In this document: positions 1 through 6,389 of the stretch, in pieces | How the letters are laid out: every line of letters begins with the position of its first letter | Position numbering within the stretch: position 1 is the first letter of the stretch | Origin: Azonexus sp. | GTDB taxonomy: Bacteria; Pseudomonadota; Gammaproteobacteria; Burkholderiales; Rhodocyclaceae | Assembly (NCBI GenBank): GCA_030697085.1 | Contig: JAUYQT010000475.1 | Span: 1 to 7,195, forward strand | Length of the DNA stretch: 7,195 bases | Reading direction: 5' to 3' | Notes under the pieces: model-generated | Told to the model about the DNA's origin: nothing | What the model saw: only the letters and a program-made list of their open reading frames with translations | Database searches by the model: none | Program-made: the position numbers and the translations under genes

Positions 1-161
1 ATCAGATAGCTACCTACTTCTTGTGCATTCTCGACCAGTTTTTCGTTCTCCATAATTTCCAGAACAGCCAGACTTGCAGCACAGGCCAGATAATTTCCGC
101 CGAAAGTTGTTCCCAACATTCCGTGCCAGGGCTTAATTTCAGGAGCAATCAACACTGCACC
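1..161 (-). CDS. argD: Internal fragment of acetylornithine/ornithine-type aminotransferase (class III PLP), Bacteroidetes-like; both ends missing
   Basis: Reading the minus strand from about base 164 to base 1 gives an open, stop-free peptide starting [18 protein letters not shown], followed by [20 protein letters not shown] and ending in [16 protein letters not shown]. This matches the region after the PLP lysine of class III aminotransferases; the TFGGN-LAC block lies near the cofactor and subunit interface. It aligns with residues about 251-308 of the complete ArgD encoded at 3765-4937, but is clearly a different protein ([17 protein letters not shown] against GNHGSTFGGNPLACTAA). The '[14 protein letters not shown]' wording is what I recall from Bacteroidetes ArgD. 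The 5' side of the gene is lost at the join near 156-167 and the 3' side runs off the window. No catalytic lysine is included. The family call is firm; the taxonomic source is inferred from recognition and the exact substrate is unproven. Confidence 0.75.
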
Positions 162-167
162 AACCAG
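156..167. other. Probable chimeric junction with short shared sequence
   Basis: The block TGCACCAACCAG can be read sensibly in both genes. On the plus strand it encodes C-T-N-Q of the amidotransferase, and on the minus strand its first nine bases encode V-G-A of the aminotransferase. Left of it only the aminotransferase makes family sense; right of it only the amidotransferase does. Two truncated, oppositely oriented genes meeting in a stretch compatible with both suggests an assembly or amplification chimera, or less likely a microhomology-mediated rearrangement. Confidence 0.65.
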
Positions 168-395
168 ATGTTCGCGCTGGGGCCACATCTTGGCATGCAA
201 TGCCATGTCGAAATGACACCGGAAATGATCGCTTGCTGGTGTGAGCAATGGGCTGACGAAACAATCGGCGCACCCGACCAGCCCAGTGTGCAAACACCCG
301 AACGCATGCAATCCGAAATCACCACCCGTCTACCGGCAATGCGCCAGTTATCCGAGCAACTTTACACCGTGTGGGTCAGCGGATTGCGTCGCTAA
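156..395 (+). CDS. Class I glutamine amidotransferase, C-terminal part only (5' end missing)
   Basis: From about base 156 the plus-strand frame reads [20 protein letters not shown] and continues to a TAA at 393-395. The 'GMQCHVE' stretch is the His/Glu part of the Cys-His-Glu triad of class I (GMP-synthase-like) glutamine amidotransferases: His codon 204-206, Glu codon 210-212. 'NQ-F' just before it is also typical. The nucleophile Cys and the N-terminal half are absent, because the upstream sequence belongs to another gene on the opposite strand. The in-frame ATG at 21 is therefore not a real start, and residues encoded by 21-155 are antisense to the aminotransferase fragment. The family normally releases ammonia from glutamine or acts on gamma-glutamyl substrates; which one cannot be told here. 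A terminator follows at 407-435. The gene end converges on yajQ, which fits a genuine betaproteobacterial locus from here on. Confidence 0.75.
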   Translation, partial: CTNQMFALGPHLGMQCHVEMTPEMIACWCEQWADETIGAPDQPSVQTPERMQSEITTRLPAMRQLSEQLYTVWVSGLRR

Positions 396-406
396 AAATC
401 AGCGAA

Positions 407-435
407 AAAAATGGGCAGTCAGCCGGCCCATTTTT
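407..435. terminator. Bidirectional intrinsic terminator between the amidotransferase and yajQ
   Basis: A 10-bp perfect stem (407-416 paired with 426-435, core TGGGC/GCCCA extended by A:T pairs) encloses a 9-base loop. The plus strand has five Ts at the end of the stem. The minus strand ends in seven Ts (complement of 405-411). It lies 11 bases after the amidotransferase stop and about 88 bases after the yajQ stop, so it can end transcription from both sides, including the long arginine operon. Confidence 0.85.
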
Positions 436-522
436 GTCCTATTTTTCCAGTTGACCGCGGGACAAACCATTGATTTCAAGTCCTTCTGGCTAACCTTTGT
501 TTCCATACCCAGCACAATTCAC

Positions 523-1017
523 TTAGTCGCGGAAATTCCCATACTTGATCGGAAAATCAGTAATCGACTTGGTGATCAAGGCAATGCAGGCCTGTAAATC
601 ATCGCGTTTTGCCCCCTGCACCCGAACCTCATCGCCCTGAATCGAGGCCTGAACCTTCAGCTTGCCATCCTTGATCAATTTGACGATCTTCTTGGCCAGA
701 TCGGACTCGATACCGTCCTTGATCTTCAATTCCTGCTTGACCTTGTTGCCGGATATCTTCTGTATGGTCTGATGATCCAGACGCTTGACGCTCTCTTTTT
801 CCTTTTTTTCCATCGCCGGGAAAAGCAGGTCCTTGATCTGATCGAGGTGGAAATCGGAGTCACCGTATAGCGTGATGACTTTATCCTTTTCATTCAATTC
901 AAGCTTGGCCGTCGTGCCTTTGAAGTCGTAGCGATTGTCGACCTGGCGGGATACGACATCGACGGCATTCTTCATCGCCACCATGTCCACTTCGGAAGTG
1001 AAATCAAAAGTCGGCAT
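523..1017 (-). CDS. yajQ: YajQ family nucleotide-binding protein (UPF0234/DUF520)
   Basis: The 164-residue product is nearly the same length as E. coli YajQ (163). It shows the family start MPTFDFTSEVD, the internal RYDFKGT and the block KLKVQASIQGDEVRVQGAKR followed by DDLQ, and ends in the characteristic 'FRD'. YajQ proteins are small soluble proteins with two ferredoxin-like halves. They bind nucleotides or RNA, and a Xanthomonas member binds cyclic di-GMP and acts with a transcription factor. Whether this one does so cannot be seen. It is the last gene of the string, starting 5 bases after the ppnP stop, with a weak GAG-type ribosome site inside the end of ppnP; translational coupling is likely. 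The terminator at 407-435 closes the unit. Confidence 0.95.
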   Translation of the reverse strand: MPTFDFTSEVDMVAMKNAVDVVSRQVDNRYDFKGTTAKLELNEKDKVITLYGDSDFHLDQIKDLLFPAMEKKEKESVKRLDHQTIQKISGNKVKQELKIKDGIESDLAKKIVKLIKDGKLKVQASIQGDEVRVQGAKRDDLQACIALITKSITDFPIKYGNFRD

Positions 1018-1022
1018 GACGC

Positions 1023-1334
1023 TTACTCAAAATGACAAACGTAGTGATAAGGCTGATCGCAGGCAATTTCAAAGCTGGAGTTGCCCGGCACATTGAAAGA
1101 CTGGCCATCGCCATAATTTTTCCATTCGCTCTCGCCCTTGAGCTTGACGCGGCATGAACCACCGACGCCTTCCATAATTTCCGGTGCACCGGTATTAAAA
1201 GTCAGGCTGGACGGCAAAATCACTCCCACCGTCTTCTTCGTACCATCGGCCAGCACCACCGTGTGACTAACGCACTTGCCATCGAAATAAATATTGGCCT
1301 TTTTGACCACGGACACATTGTCGTATTGCGACAT
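1023..1334 (-). CDS. ppnP: Pyrimidine/purine nucleoside phosphorylase (DUF1255, YaiE family)
   Basis: The 103-residue protein is a small single-domain cupin-type barrel of the PpnP family, which splits nucleosides with phosphate to a free base and ribose 1-phosphate. Recognisable family stretches are [20 protein letters not shown], the '[18 protein letters not shown]' segment (about residues 71-90) and the C-terminal 'YHYVCHFE'. Length compares with 94 in E. coli; the extra residues are at the N-terminus ([20 protein letters not shown]), common in betaproteobacterial members. Its ATG directly follows the TAA of the DUF2788 gene with no spacer, and a good ribosome site (GGGGAA) sits inside the end of that gene. 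It is probably a salvage enzyme translated from the arginine operon message; no mechanistic link with arginine synthesis is evident. Confidence 0.92.
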   Translation of the reverse strand: MSQYDNVSVVKKANIYFDGKCVSHTVVLADGTKKTVGVILPSSLTFNTGAPEIMEGVGGSCRVKLKGESEWKNYGDGQSFNVPGNSSFEIACDQPYHYVCHFE

Positions 1335-1556
1335 TTAAATTCCCCAGATTTTCTGAATAATTGCCTTGGCAATAAAACCAACCATCCCGAACGCGAGCAC
1401 AAAGAAAAGCACGAAGGTGCCGGTTTTTCCTGCTTTCGATTTCCAGGCGATCTCGCCAATGATGAAAAGCATGAACACAATGAATGCGGCAAGCCCCCAG
1501 GTTGAGCCGAAATCCGCAATCTGTTCCTCGGTCAAGCCAAAAAGGGTGCCTTCCAT
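1335..1556 (-). CDS. DUF2788 family small inner-membrane protein
   Basis: This 73-residue protein has two strongly hydrophobic segments, about residues 20-37 (WGLAAFIVFMLFIIGEIA) and 46-65 (GTFVLFFVLAFGMVGFIAKA), joined by a short basic loop WKSKAGK. I recognise it as DUF2788, a small proteobacterial membrane protein of unknown function; the 'FIIGE-AWKSKAGK-GTFVLF' core is the family signature as I recall it. There is no signal peptidase site, so a two-span hairpin in the inner membrane is expected. It starts 4 bases after the argG stop and abuts ppnP, so it is embedded in the operon. The ribosome site is poor (AGG in CAGGCTTAAATAA), suggesting coupling to argG translation. No function is known to me, and none should be read from the arginine neighbours alone. 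Confidence 0.8.
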   Translation of the reverse strand: MEGTLFGLTEEQIADFGSTWGLAAFIVFMLFIIGEIAWKSKAGKTGTFVLFFVLAFGMVGFIAKAIIQKIWGI

Positions 1557-1560
1557 TTAT

Positions 1561-2796
1561 TTAAGCCTGACCGTTCTTGGCGCGCAGATTGGCCGCGATA
1601 CGCAGGCGCAGTGCATTCAGCTTGATAAAGCCGGCCGCATCTTTCTGATCGTAAGCACCAGCATCATCTTCAAAAGTAGCGATGGTCGGATCGAACAAGG
1701 AATCAGTCGCCGAATCGCGGCCAACGACAATCACATTCCCCTTGTACAGTTTGACCCGGACTAAACCATTCACGCAGTGTTGGGTGTGGTCGATCAGCAC
1801 CTGCAGCGCCAGACGCTCCGGGCTCCACCAGTAACCGTTGTACACCAGGCTGGCGTAACGCGGCATCAGGTCGTCCTTGAGGTGGGCAACTTCACGGTCA
1901 AGACAAACCGATTCGATGGCGCGGTGAGCGCGCAACATGATCGTACCGCCCGGGGTTTCGTAGCAACCGCGCGACTTCATGCCGACATAACGGTTTTCAA
2001 CGAGGTCCAGACGACCGATGCCGTGTTGACCGCCCAGTTGATTCAGCTTGGCCAAAACATCGGCTGGCGAGAGGCGAACGCCATTCAGCGCAACGATATC
2101 GCCCTTCTCGTATTCAATATCAAGGTATTCAGCCTTGTCCGGTGCGGCTTCCGGAGAAACCGTCCAACGCCACATCGACTCTTCGGCTTCAGCGGCAGGG
2201 TTTTCCAGATGGCGGCCTTCATAGGAAATATGCAGCAGATTGGCGTCCATCGAATACGGCGAACCGCCCTGCTTATGCTTCATATCGACCGGAATACTGT
2301 GCTGCTCGGCATAGGCCATCAGCTTTTCGCGGGACAGCAGATCCCATTCCCGCCACGGCGCAATAACCTTGATGCCCGGCTTCAAAGCATAGGCACCAAG
2401 CTCAAAACGCACCTGGTCATTACCCTTGCCAGTCGCACCATGAGAAATGGCGTCAGAGCCCGTGGCATTGACGATTTCGATCAGACGCTTGGCGATCAAT
2501 GGCCGGGCAATCGACGTGCCAAGCAGATATTCGCCTTCATAAACGGTATTGCAGCGGAACATCGGAAAAACGAAATCGCGGACAAATTCTTCACGCAGGT
2601 CGTCAATAAAAATATTTTCCGGCTTGATGCCGAATTGCAGCGCTTTTGCGCGCGCCGGCTCAAGCTCTTCGCCCTGACCAAGGTCAGCGGTGAATGTCAC
2701 CACTTCGCACTGATAAGTATCCTGCAGCCATTTGAGAATCACGGAGGTGTCGAGACCGCCGGAATAAGCCAGCACTACTTTTTTGACGTCACTCAT
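1561..2796 (-). CDS. argG: Argininosuccinate synthase
   Basis: Argininosuccinate synthase joins citrulline and aspartate with ATP, giving argininosuccinate, AMP and pyrophosphate in the cytosol. The protein from the chosen start [19 protein letters not shown] is 411 residues, the usual length for the short-type ArgG family. The ATP pyrophosphatase P-loop SGGLDTS lies at residues 12-18. Further family blocks are [34 protein letters not shown] and [21 protein letters not shown] longer reading from an ATG at 2826 adds ten charged residues not typical of the family and lacks a ribosome site, so 2796 is preferred; the site ahead of 2796 (GAGCGAG) is modest. The gene lies third in the string, 44 bases after argF from this start, and 4 bases before the DUF2788 gene. 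All key motifs are intact. Confidence 0.96.
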   Translation of the reverse strand: MSDVKKVVLAYSGGLDTSVILKWLQDTYQCEVVTFTADLGQGEELEPARAKALQFGIKPENIFIDDLREEFVRDFVFPMFRCNTVYEGEYLLGTSIARPLIAKRLIEIVNATGSDAISHGATGKGNDQVRFELGAYALKPGIKVIAPWREWDLLSREKLMAYAEQHSIPVDMKHKQGGSPYSMDANLLHISYEGRHLENPAAEAEESMWRWTVSPEAAPDKAEYLDIEYEKGDIVALNGVRLSPADVLAKLNQLGGQHGIGRLDLVENRYVGMKSRGCYETPGGTIMLRAHRAIESVCLDREVAHLKDDLMPRYASLVYNGYWWSPERLALQVLIDHTQHCVNGLVRVKLYKGNVIVVGRDSATDSLFDPTIATFEDDAGAYDQKDAAGFIKLNALRLRIAANLRAKNGQA

Positions 2797-2807
2797 TTCT
2801 CGCTCAT
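2793..2807 (-). other. Tiny ORF (M-S-E-K-stop) overlapping the argG start by ATGA
   Basis: On the minus strand ATGAGCGAGAAATGA gives a four-codon ORF whose stop overlaps the argG ATG at 2796. It has a GGA eight bases before its ATG, a better-spaced ribosome site than argG itself has. The sequence GAAATGAG occurs twice, once at each start. It may load ribosomes for argG by reinitiation, or be chance. Confidence 0.3.
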
Positions 2808-2840
2808 TTCTATTTTCCAGTTTCATTTTAATTCAGCCGC

Positions 2841-3761
2841 TTAGCCGTTAATCCGGCCCAACAACAAATATTCCATCAAAGCTTTTTGCACATGCAGGCG
2901 ATTTTCGGCTTCATCCCAGACGACTGATTGCGGACCATCAATCACGTCGGCAGTCACTTCTTCACCACGATGCGCCGGCAGGCAATGCATAAAGATCGCT
3001 TGCTGATTAGCGGCCTGCATCATTTCGGCATCGACACACCAATCGGCAAAAGCCTTGATCCGCACCTCATTCTCGGCCTCAAAACCCATTGAAGTCCAGA
3101 CATCGGTCGTTACCAGGTCGGCACCTCGACAAGCTTCCATTGGATCGGCAAAAATCTTGAAATGCGCTGCATCAACGCCAGAAATCAATTCCGGTTGCAG
3201 TTCATAGCCCGGCGGGGTCGAGACATGCACCTTGAAATCCAGCACCTGTGCCGCTTGCAGCCAGGTGTTGCACATATTGTTGGCATCGCCGACCCAAGCC
3301 ACTGTTTTGCCCTGAATACAACCGCGATGTTCAATGTAGGTGAAAATATCGGCGAGGATCTGACACGGGTGATATTCATTGGTCAGTCCGTTGATCACCG
3401 GCACGCGGGAGTTGGCAGCAAAACGCTCGATGATGTCCTGCTCGAATGTCCGGATCATCACGATGTCGCTCATCCGCGAAATCACCTGCGCCGCATCCTC
3501 CACCGGCTCGCCGCGCCCAAGCTGGGAGTCGCGCGTATTCAGATAAATCGCCGAGCCCCCCAACTGATGCATCCCAGCCTCAAAAGACAGACGCGTTCGC
3601 GTGCTGGCTTTCTCAAAAATCATCACCAGCGTGCGGTCGCTCAGCGGCCAGTATTTCTGGTAAGACTTGAACTGATTCTTGATCCAGCGCGTGCGCTCGA
3701 AAACATATTCGAACTCTTCACGCGTGAAATCCTTGAACTGCAGAAAGTGTTTAATCGGCAT
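2841..3761 (-). CDS. argF: Ornithine carbamoyltransferase (anabolic)
   Basis: This enzyme makes citrulline from ornithine and carbamoyl phosphate, supplying the ArgG substrate. The 306-residue length is standard. Seen motifs are STRTR at residues 53-57 (carbamoyl phosphate binding), HPCQ at 131-134, the DVWTSMGFE ornithine-side loop, and HCLP at 259-262 (catalytic Cys/ornithine binding) followed by AHRGEEV. The N-terminus MPIKHFLQFKDFTREEFEYV fits known proteins, so the ATG at 3761 is right. It begins 3 bases after the argD stop, with a GGCGG ribosome site inside the end of argD, which points to one message. An internal argF promoter is not visible. An anabolic role is inferred from the argD and argG partners and from the absence of arcA or arcC. 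Confidence 0.97.
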   Translation of the reverse strand: MPIKHFLQFKDFTREEFEYVFERTRWIKNQFKSYQKYWPLSDRTLVMIFEKASTRTRLSFEAGMHQLGGSAIYLNTRDSQLGRGEPVEDAAQVISRMSDIVMIRTFEQDIIERFAANSRVPVINGLTNEYHPCQILADIFTYIEHRGCIQGKTVAWVGDANNMCNTWLQAAQVLDFKVHVSTPPGYELQPELISGVDAAHFKIFADPMEACRGADLVTTDVWTSMGFEAENEVRIKAFADWCVDAEMMQAANQQAIFMHCLPAHRGEEVTADVIDGPQSVVWDEAENRLHVQKALMEYLLLGRING

Positions 3762-3764
3762 AAT

Positions 3765-4937
3765 TTAGGCCGCCAAAAATTCCTTGATGAGGGGAGTGAT
3801 ACGGTCAACCAGTTCTTTTGCGTCATTTTCACTGAAAATCAGTGGCGGCAAGAAGCGGATTACCTTATCGGCTGTCACGTTAATCAGCACACCAGCGGCG
3901 AGCGCCTTGCCGACCAGTTCGCCACAGGGACGATCGAGTTCGATACCAATCATCAAGCCGTGACCACGAATTTCGACCAGACCTTTGACGCCCGCCAAAG
4001 CCTCGGCCATCAATTGGCGAATCAACGCACCAACGTGTTCCGCATTGGCCATCAGCGCGTCCTGCTCAATGGTTGAAATGGTGGTTAGCGCCGCCGTACA
4101 AGCCAGTGGATTACCACCAAAGGTCGACCCATGATTACCCGGCGCAAACAGCCCAAGGGCCTTGCCGCTAACCATGCAGGCGCCAATCGGCACACCGGAA
4201 CCCAAGCCTTTGGCCAACGTTGCCACATCCGGCTGGATGCCGGCATGCTGATAGCCGAACCATTTACCGGTCCGCGCCATACCGCATTGCACTTCGTCGC
4301 AGATCAACAGCCAGCCATGCTCGTCACACAACTGACGCAGCTCTTTCTGGAATTCGATTGAAGCCAGATGGATACCACCCTCGCCCTGTACGATCTCAAG
4401 CATCACGGCGACCACATTCTTGTTGTGTTCGGCAACCGCTTTAATCGCATCCAGATCATCGTAAGGCACGCGCACGAAACCCGTGACCAGCGGCTCGAAG
4501 CCGGCTTGTGCCTTGCGGTTACCGGTGGCCGACAAAGTCGCCATCGTCCGGCCATGAAAGGCCTTTTCCATCACAATGATGGTCGGCAGCTCAATGCCCT
4601 GCTTGTGGCCATAAAAACGCGCCAGCTTGATCGCAGCTTCATTGGCTTCACAGCCGGAGTTGCAGAAGAAAACTTCATCCATGCCGGAAAGTGCCGCCAG
4701 CTTGTCGGCAAGTTGCTCCTGCTCACGAATCTGGTAAAGATTCGAAGTATGCAGCATGCGACCAGCCTGCGCAGCAATCGCTGCCACCAGTTTGGGATGG
4801 GCGTGACCGAGTGTGGAAACAGCGATTCCGGAGAGGGCATCAAGATATTCCCTACCCTCTGTATCGGTAATCCGGCTACCCTGTCCGTGGCTGAAAGCCA
4901 CCGGCAACCGGGCATAGGTATTCATGACATGCGACAT
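3765..4937 (-). CDS. argD: Acetylornithine aminotransferase
   Basis: ArgD is a cytosolic PLP enzyme that converts N-acetylglutamate semialdehyde to N-acetylornithine with glutamate as amino donor; many members also act on succinyldiaminopimelate in lysine synthesis. The 390 residues are usual for the family. Seen are NSGCEANE (93-100, cofactor phosphate region), CDEVQCGM with Asp214, the PLP lysine Lys243 in LAKGLGSG, and STFGGNPLAC (271-280). The start MSHVMNTYARLPVAF fits betaproteobacterial relatives and has GAGG seven bases upstream; an ATG four codons in is a less likely alternative. It is the first gene of the arginine string and is divergent from the ParA-like gene. Its 5' leader contains a terminator-like hairpin (4949-4978) which may regulate the whole operon. 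Confidence 0.96.
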   Translation of the reverse strand: MSHVMNTYARLPVAFSHGQGSRITDTEGREYLDALSGIAVSTLGHAHPKLVAAIAAQAGRMLHTSNLYQIREQEQLADKLAALSGMDEVFFCNSGCEANEAAIKLARFYGHKQGIELPTIIVMEKAFHGRTMATLSATGNRKAQAGFEPLVTGFVRVPYDDLDAIKAVAEHNKNVVAVMLEIVQGEGGIHLASIEFQKELRQLCDEHGWLLICDEVQCGMARTGKWFGYQHAGIQPDVATLAKGLGSGVPIGACMVSGKALGLFAPGNHGSTFGGNPLACTAALTTISTIEQDALMANAEHVGALIRQLMAEALAGVKGLVEIRGHGLMIGIELDRPCGELVGKALAAGVLINVTADKVIRFLPPLIFSENDAKELVDRITPLIKEFLAA

Positions 4938-4948
4938 GAGGCAACCTC

Positions 4949-4978
4949 AAAAAACGAAAACGGCGGCCATTGCCGCCG
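4949..4978 (-). promoter_or_regulatory. Terminator-like hairpin in the argD leader; possible attenuator
   Basis: A GC-only 7-bp perfect stem (4961-4967 with 4972-4978, CGGCGGC/GCCGCCG) with a 4-base loop is followed on the minus strand by TTTTCGTTTTTT and then directly by the argD ribosome site GAGG. No minus-strand gene lies upstream that would need termination: both the ParA-like and DUF3579 genes are on the plus strand. A short minus-strand ORF starting at 5025 (M-Q-L-F-W-L...) has Arg codons at codons 21, 22, 24 and 27, that is in the hairpin and T-tract region; its ribosome site is poor. Shape is seen; a regulatory role is inference. Confidence 0.5.
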
Positions 4979-5075
4979 AAACAAACGCCACTCAAATGGG
5001 CCGGTGAAAGCCAAAAGAGTTGCATGAACCTGAATGTTAAGTGAAAAATAGAGCCTTGTATAGAACGACAAAACC

Positions 5076-5861
5076 ATGCGCATTGCCATATTCAACCAGA
5101 AAGGCGGCGTCGGCAAAACGACGACTGCACTCAATCTCGGTGCCGCCATCAACCGTGCCGGCACGATCCCGCTACTCCTCGACCTCGACCCGCAGGGGCA
5201 CCTTTCAAGCATTCACGGTGACGCCCCCCTGGCATCGAGCCGGAGCCTCTTTGCGTTTTACCAGGATCTACACAGTCTGCATGAGCTAGAAATCAGCTGG
5301 GAACACATCGGCCAATTGATCCCCGCCCACCAGCAACTGATCAAGGTTGATTCCATTTTCGGCAAAGGCCCGGCCATTCTTAACAAGTTGCGGCTTGGCC
5401 TGGATGCCCAGGAAACGACGCACCCGAACCGTCCTTGCCTGATCGATTGCTGCCCCTATATCGGCGTCCTCGCTCTCAACGCGATTTTCGCCTGTGACCG
5501 GCTGCTCATCCCAATTTCGACCGACTATCTCTCGCTACAGGCGGCGGAACAGATCACGCGCACGCTGGAAGTTCTCGAGCCTGTTCTTAAACGCCGCATC
5601 GAGCGCCGCTACCTACTCACCCGCTTCGATCGTCGCCGGCGCATGAGCGATGACGTACGCCACAAACTTCGCGAGCGTTATGGTGATGACGTGCTGGAAA
5701 CAGTCATCTCTGAAAACGTCTCAGTCGCCGAAAGCCCTTCATTGAACCGGGATGTTTTCCGTCAAAACGCAAGCAGCCCCGGCGCCCACGATTACAAAAA
5801 ACTAATGCAGGAACTACTGGATCGCGGCGACCTGAAAATTCTGCCCACCCCACCCGGTTGA
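5076..5861 (+). CDS. Orphan ParA/Soj-family ATPase
   Basis: The 261-residue protein is a ParA/MinD-type P-loop ATPase. It has the deviant Walker A KGGVGKTTT (residues 9-17, signature Lys9, catalytic Lys14), the A' box LLLDLDPQGH (33-42), and Walker B CLIDCCPYIG (121-130, Asp124). Its C-terminal part, from ENVSVAESPS to GAHDY, matches the usual ParA ending. A basic patch, FDRRRRM at 184-190, lies where ParA proteins touch non-specific DNA. Oddities: Cys126 replaces the usual first Pro of 'D-PP', and His42 replaces the common Asn. No parB, no recognisable parS and no gidA/rsmG context are present, so this is not the main chromosomal parAB. Possible roles are positioning of some cargo such as a chemotaxis or polar complex, or a relic; the cargo cannot be told. 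No clear ribosome site precedes the ATG. Confidence 0.88.
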   Translation: MRIAIFNQKGGVGKTTTALNLGAAINRAGTIPLLLDLDPQGHLSSIHGDAPLASSRSLFAFYQDLHSLHELEISWEHIGQLIPAHQQLIKVDSIFGKGPAILNKLRLGLDAQETTHPNRPCLIDCCPYIGVLALNAIFACDRLLIPISTDYLSLQAAEQITRTLEVLEPVLKRRIERRYLLTRFDRRRRMSDDVRHKLRERYGDDVLETVISENVSVAESPSLNRDVFRQNASSPGAHDYKKLMQELLDRGDLKILPTPPG

Positions 5862-5924
5862 CCGCAGGAGCAACGCCGCCCACATTGTCACAGTCATCCA
5901 GCAAGCAGCCGCCTGGTCATAATT

Positions 5925-5953
5925 ATGGCAAGCAAGGGCGCTTCTGCTAGAAT
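5925..5953 (+). promoter_or_regulatory. Sigma70-type promoter for the DUF3579 gene
   Basis: ATGGCA (5925-5930, four of six matches to TTGACA) and TAGAAT (5948-5953, five of six to TATAAT) are 17 bases apart, and TGC just before the -10 gives an extended -10. A transcription start near 5960 would leave a leader of about 38 bases before the ATG at 5998. Confidence 0.6.
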
Positions 5954-5997
5954 GTTTTGACCAAAGGTCGCAACGCCCGAAAACGCAGAGTAGAACA

Positions 5998-6297
5998 ATG
6001 ACAACAACAGAATCGACCACCTTCATCATTGTTGGCCTAACCAAACAAGGACGAAAATTTCGCCCCAGCGACTGGGCCGAAAGACTGTGCGGCGTCATGT
6101 CCGCCTTCGGCGCTGAGCGCAAGATGAAATACTCGCCTTACGTCGGCCCAGGTGAATATAGTGGCGAGAAAGCCGTTTTCGTCGACGGTCGCCTCGGCGA
6201 AATCGAACCGATGGCTTACCGCTTCATGCTGAATTTCGCGCAGGACAACGACCTGCAAATTATCGACGGCGTCTGCCCAATTGAAGGCAAAAAATAG
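5998..6297 (+). CDS. DUF3579 family protein
   Basis: This 99-residue soluble protein carries the DUF3579 core, GRKFRPSDWAERLCGVMSAF (about residues 18-37), KMKYSPYVGPGEY, VFVDGRL and MAYRFMLNFAQDNDLQI. The family is largely betaproteobacterial, about 100 residues long, and has no established biochemical role that I know of. There is no signal peptide or membrane segment. In several betaproteobacteria a DUF3579 gene sits near argF and rpsT, which agrees with this position (from memory). It has its own promoter at 5925-5953 and a weak ribosome site (CAGAG, with ACAATG at the start), and ends at a TAG before the shared terminator at 6340-6375. It is transcribed towards rpsT, so it is not part of the arginine operon. 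Confidence 0.88.
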   Translation: MTTTESTTFIIVGLTKQGRKFRPSDWAERLCGVMSAFGAERKMKYSPYVGPGEYSGEKAVFVDGRLGEIEPMAYRFMLNFAQDNDLQIIDGVCPIEGKK

Positions 6298-6339
6298 ACG
6301 TTGAAATTCACTCGAAACCCAGAAACAAAAATAATCTGA

Positions 6340-6375
6340 AAATAAAAATGGCGCCCGAAGGCGCCATTTTTATTT
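6340..6375. terminator. Strong bidirectional terminator between DUF3579 and rpsT
   Basis: A perfect 16-bp stem (6340-6355 with 6360-6375) has the GC core GGCGCC and A/T flanks, so Ts follow the core on both strands. The loop is CGAA on the plus strand, which reads TTCG closed by C:G on the minus strand, the very stable cUUCGg tetraloop. It is therefore best suited to end rpsT, whose stop is 15 bases away, and also ends the DUF3579 message. Confidence 0.92.
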
Positions 6376-6389
6376 AATCACCCCGCAGA

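Noticed and set aside
21..155. Start of an apparent plus-strand gene at ATG 21 running into the amidotransferase tail
   Set aside because: This part is antisense to the aminotransferase fragment and does not resemble an amidotransferase N-terminus; the frame is open only by chance across the join.
2797..2826. Ten-codon N-terminal extension of argG (M-K-L-E-N-R...)
   Set aside because: It lacks a ribosome site and family similarity; the protein family begins at the [14 protein letters not shown] equivalent.
1777..2844. Long plus-strand open frame (355 codons) opposite argG
   Set aside because: It is antisense to a fully intact argG, matches no family I know and has no ribosome site or promoter; it is a shadow of argG codon use.
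3162..4076. Long plus-strand open frame (304 codons) opposite argF and argD
   Set aside because: It spans two real genes antisense, including their junction, and has no recognisable domain.
5026..5075. Divergent promoters for argD and the ParA-like gene, e.g. TATAGA at 5059-5064
   Set aside because: No hexamer pair with good match and 16-18 base spacing was found on either strand; TATAGA would put the start only a few bases before the ATG.
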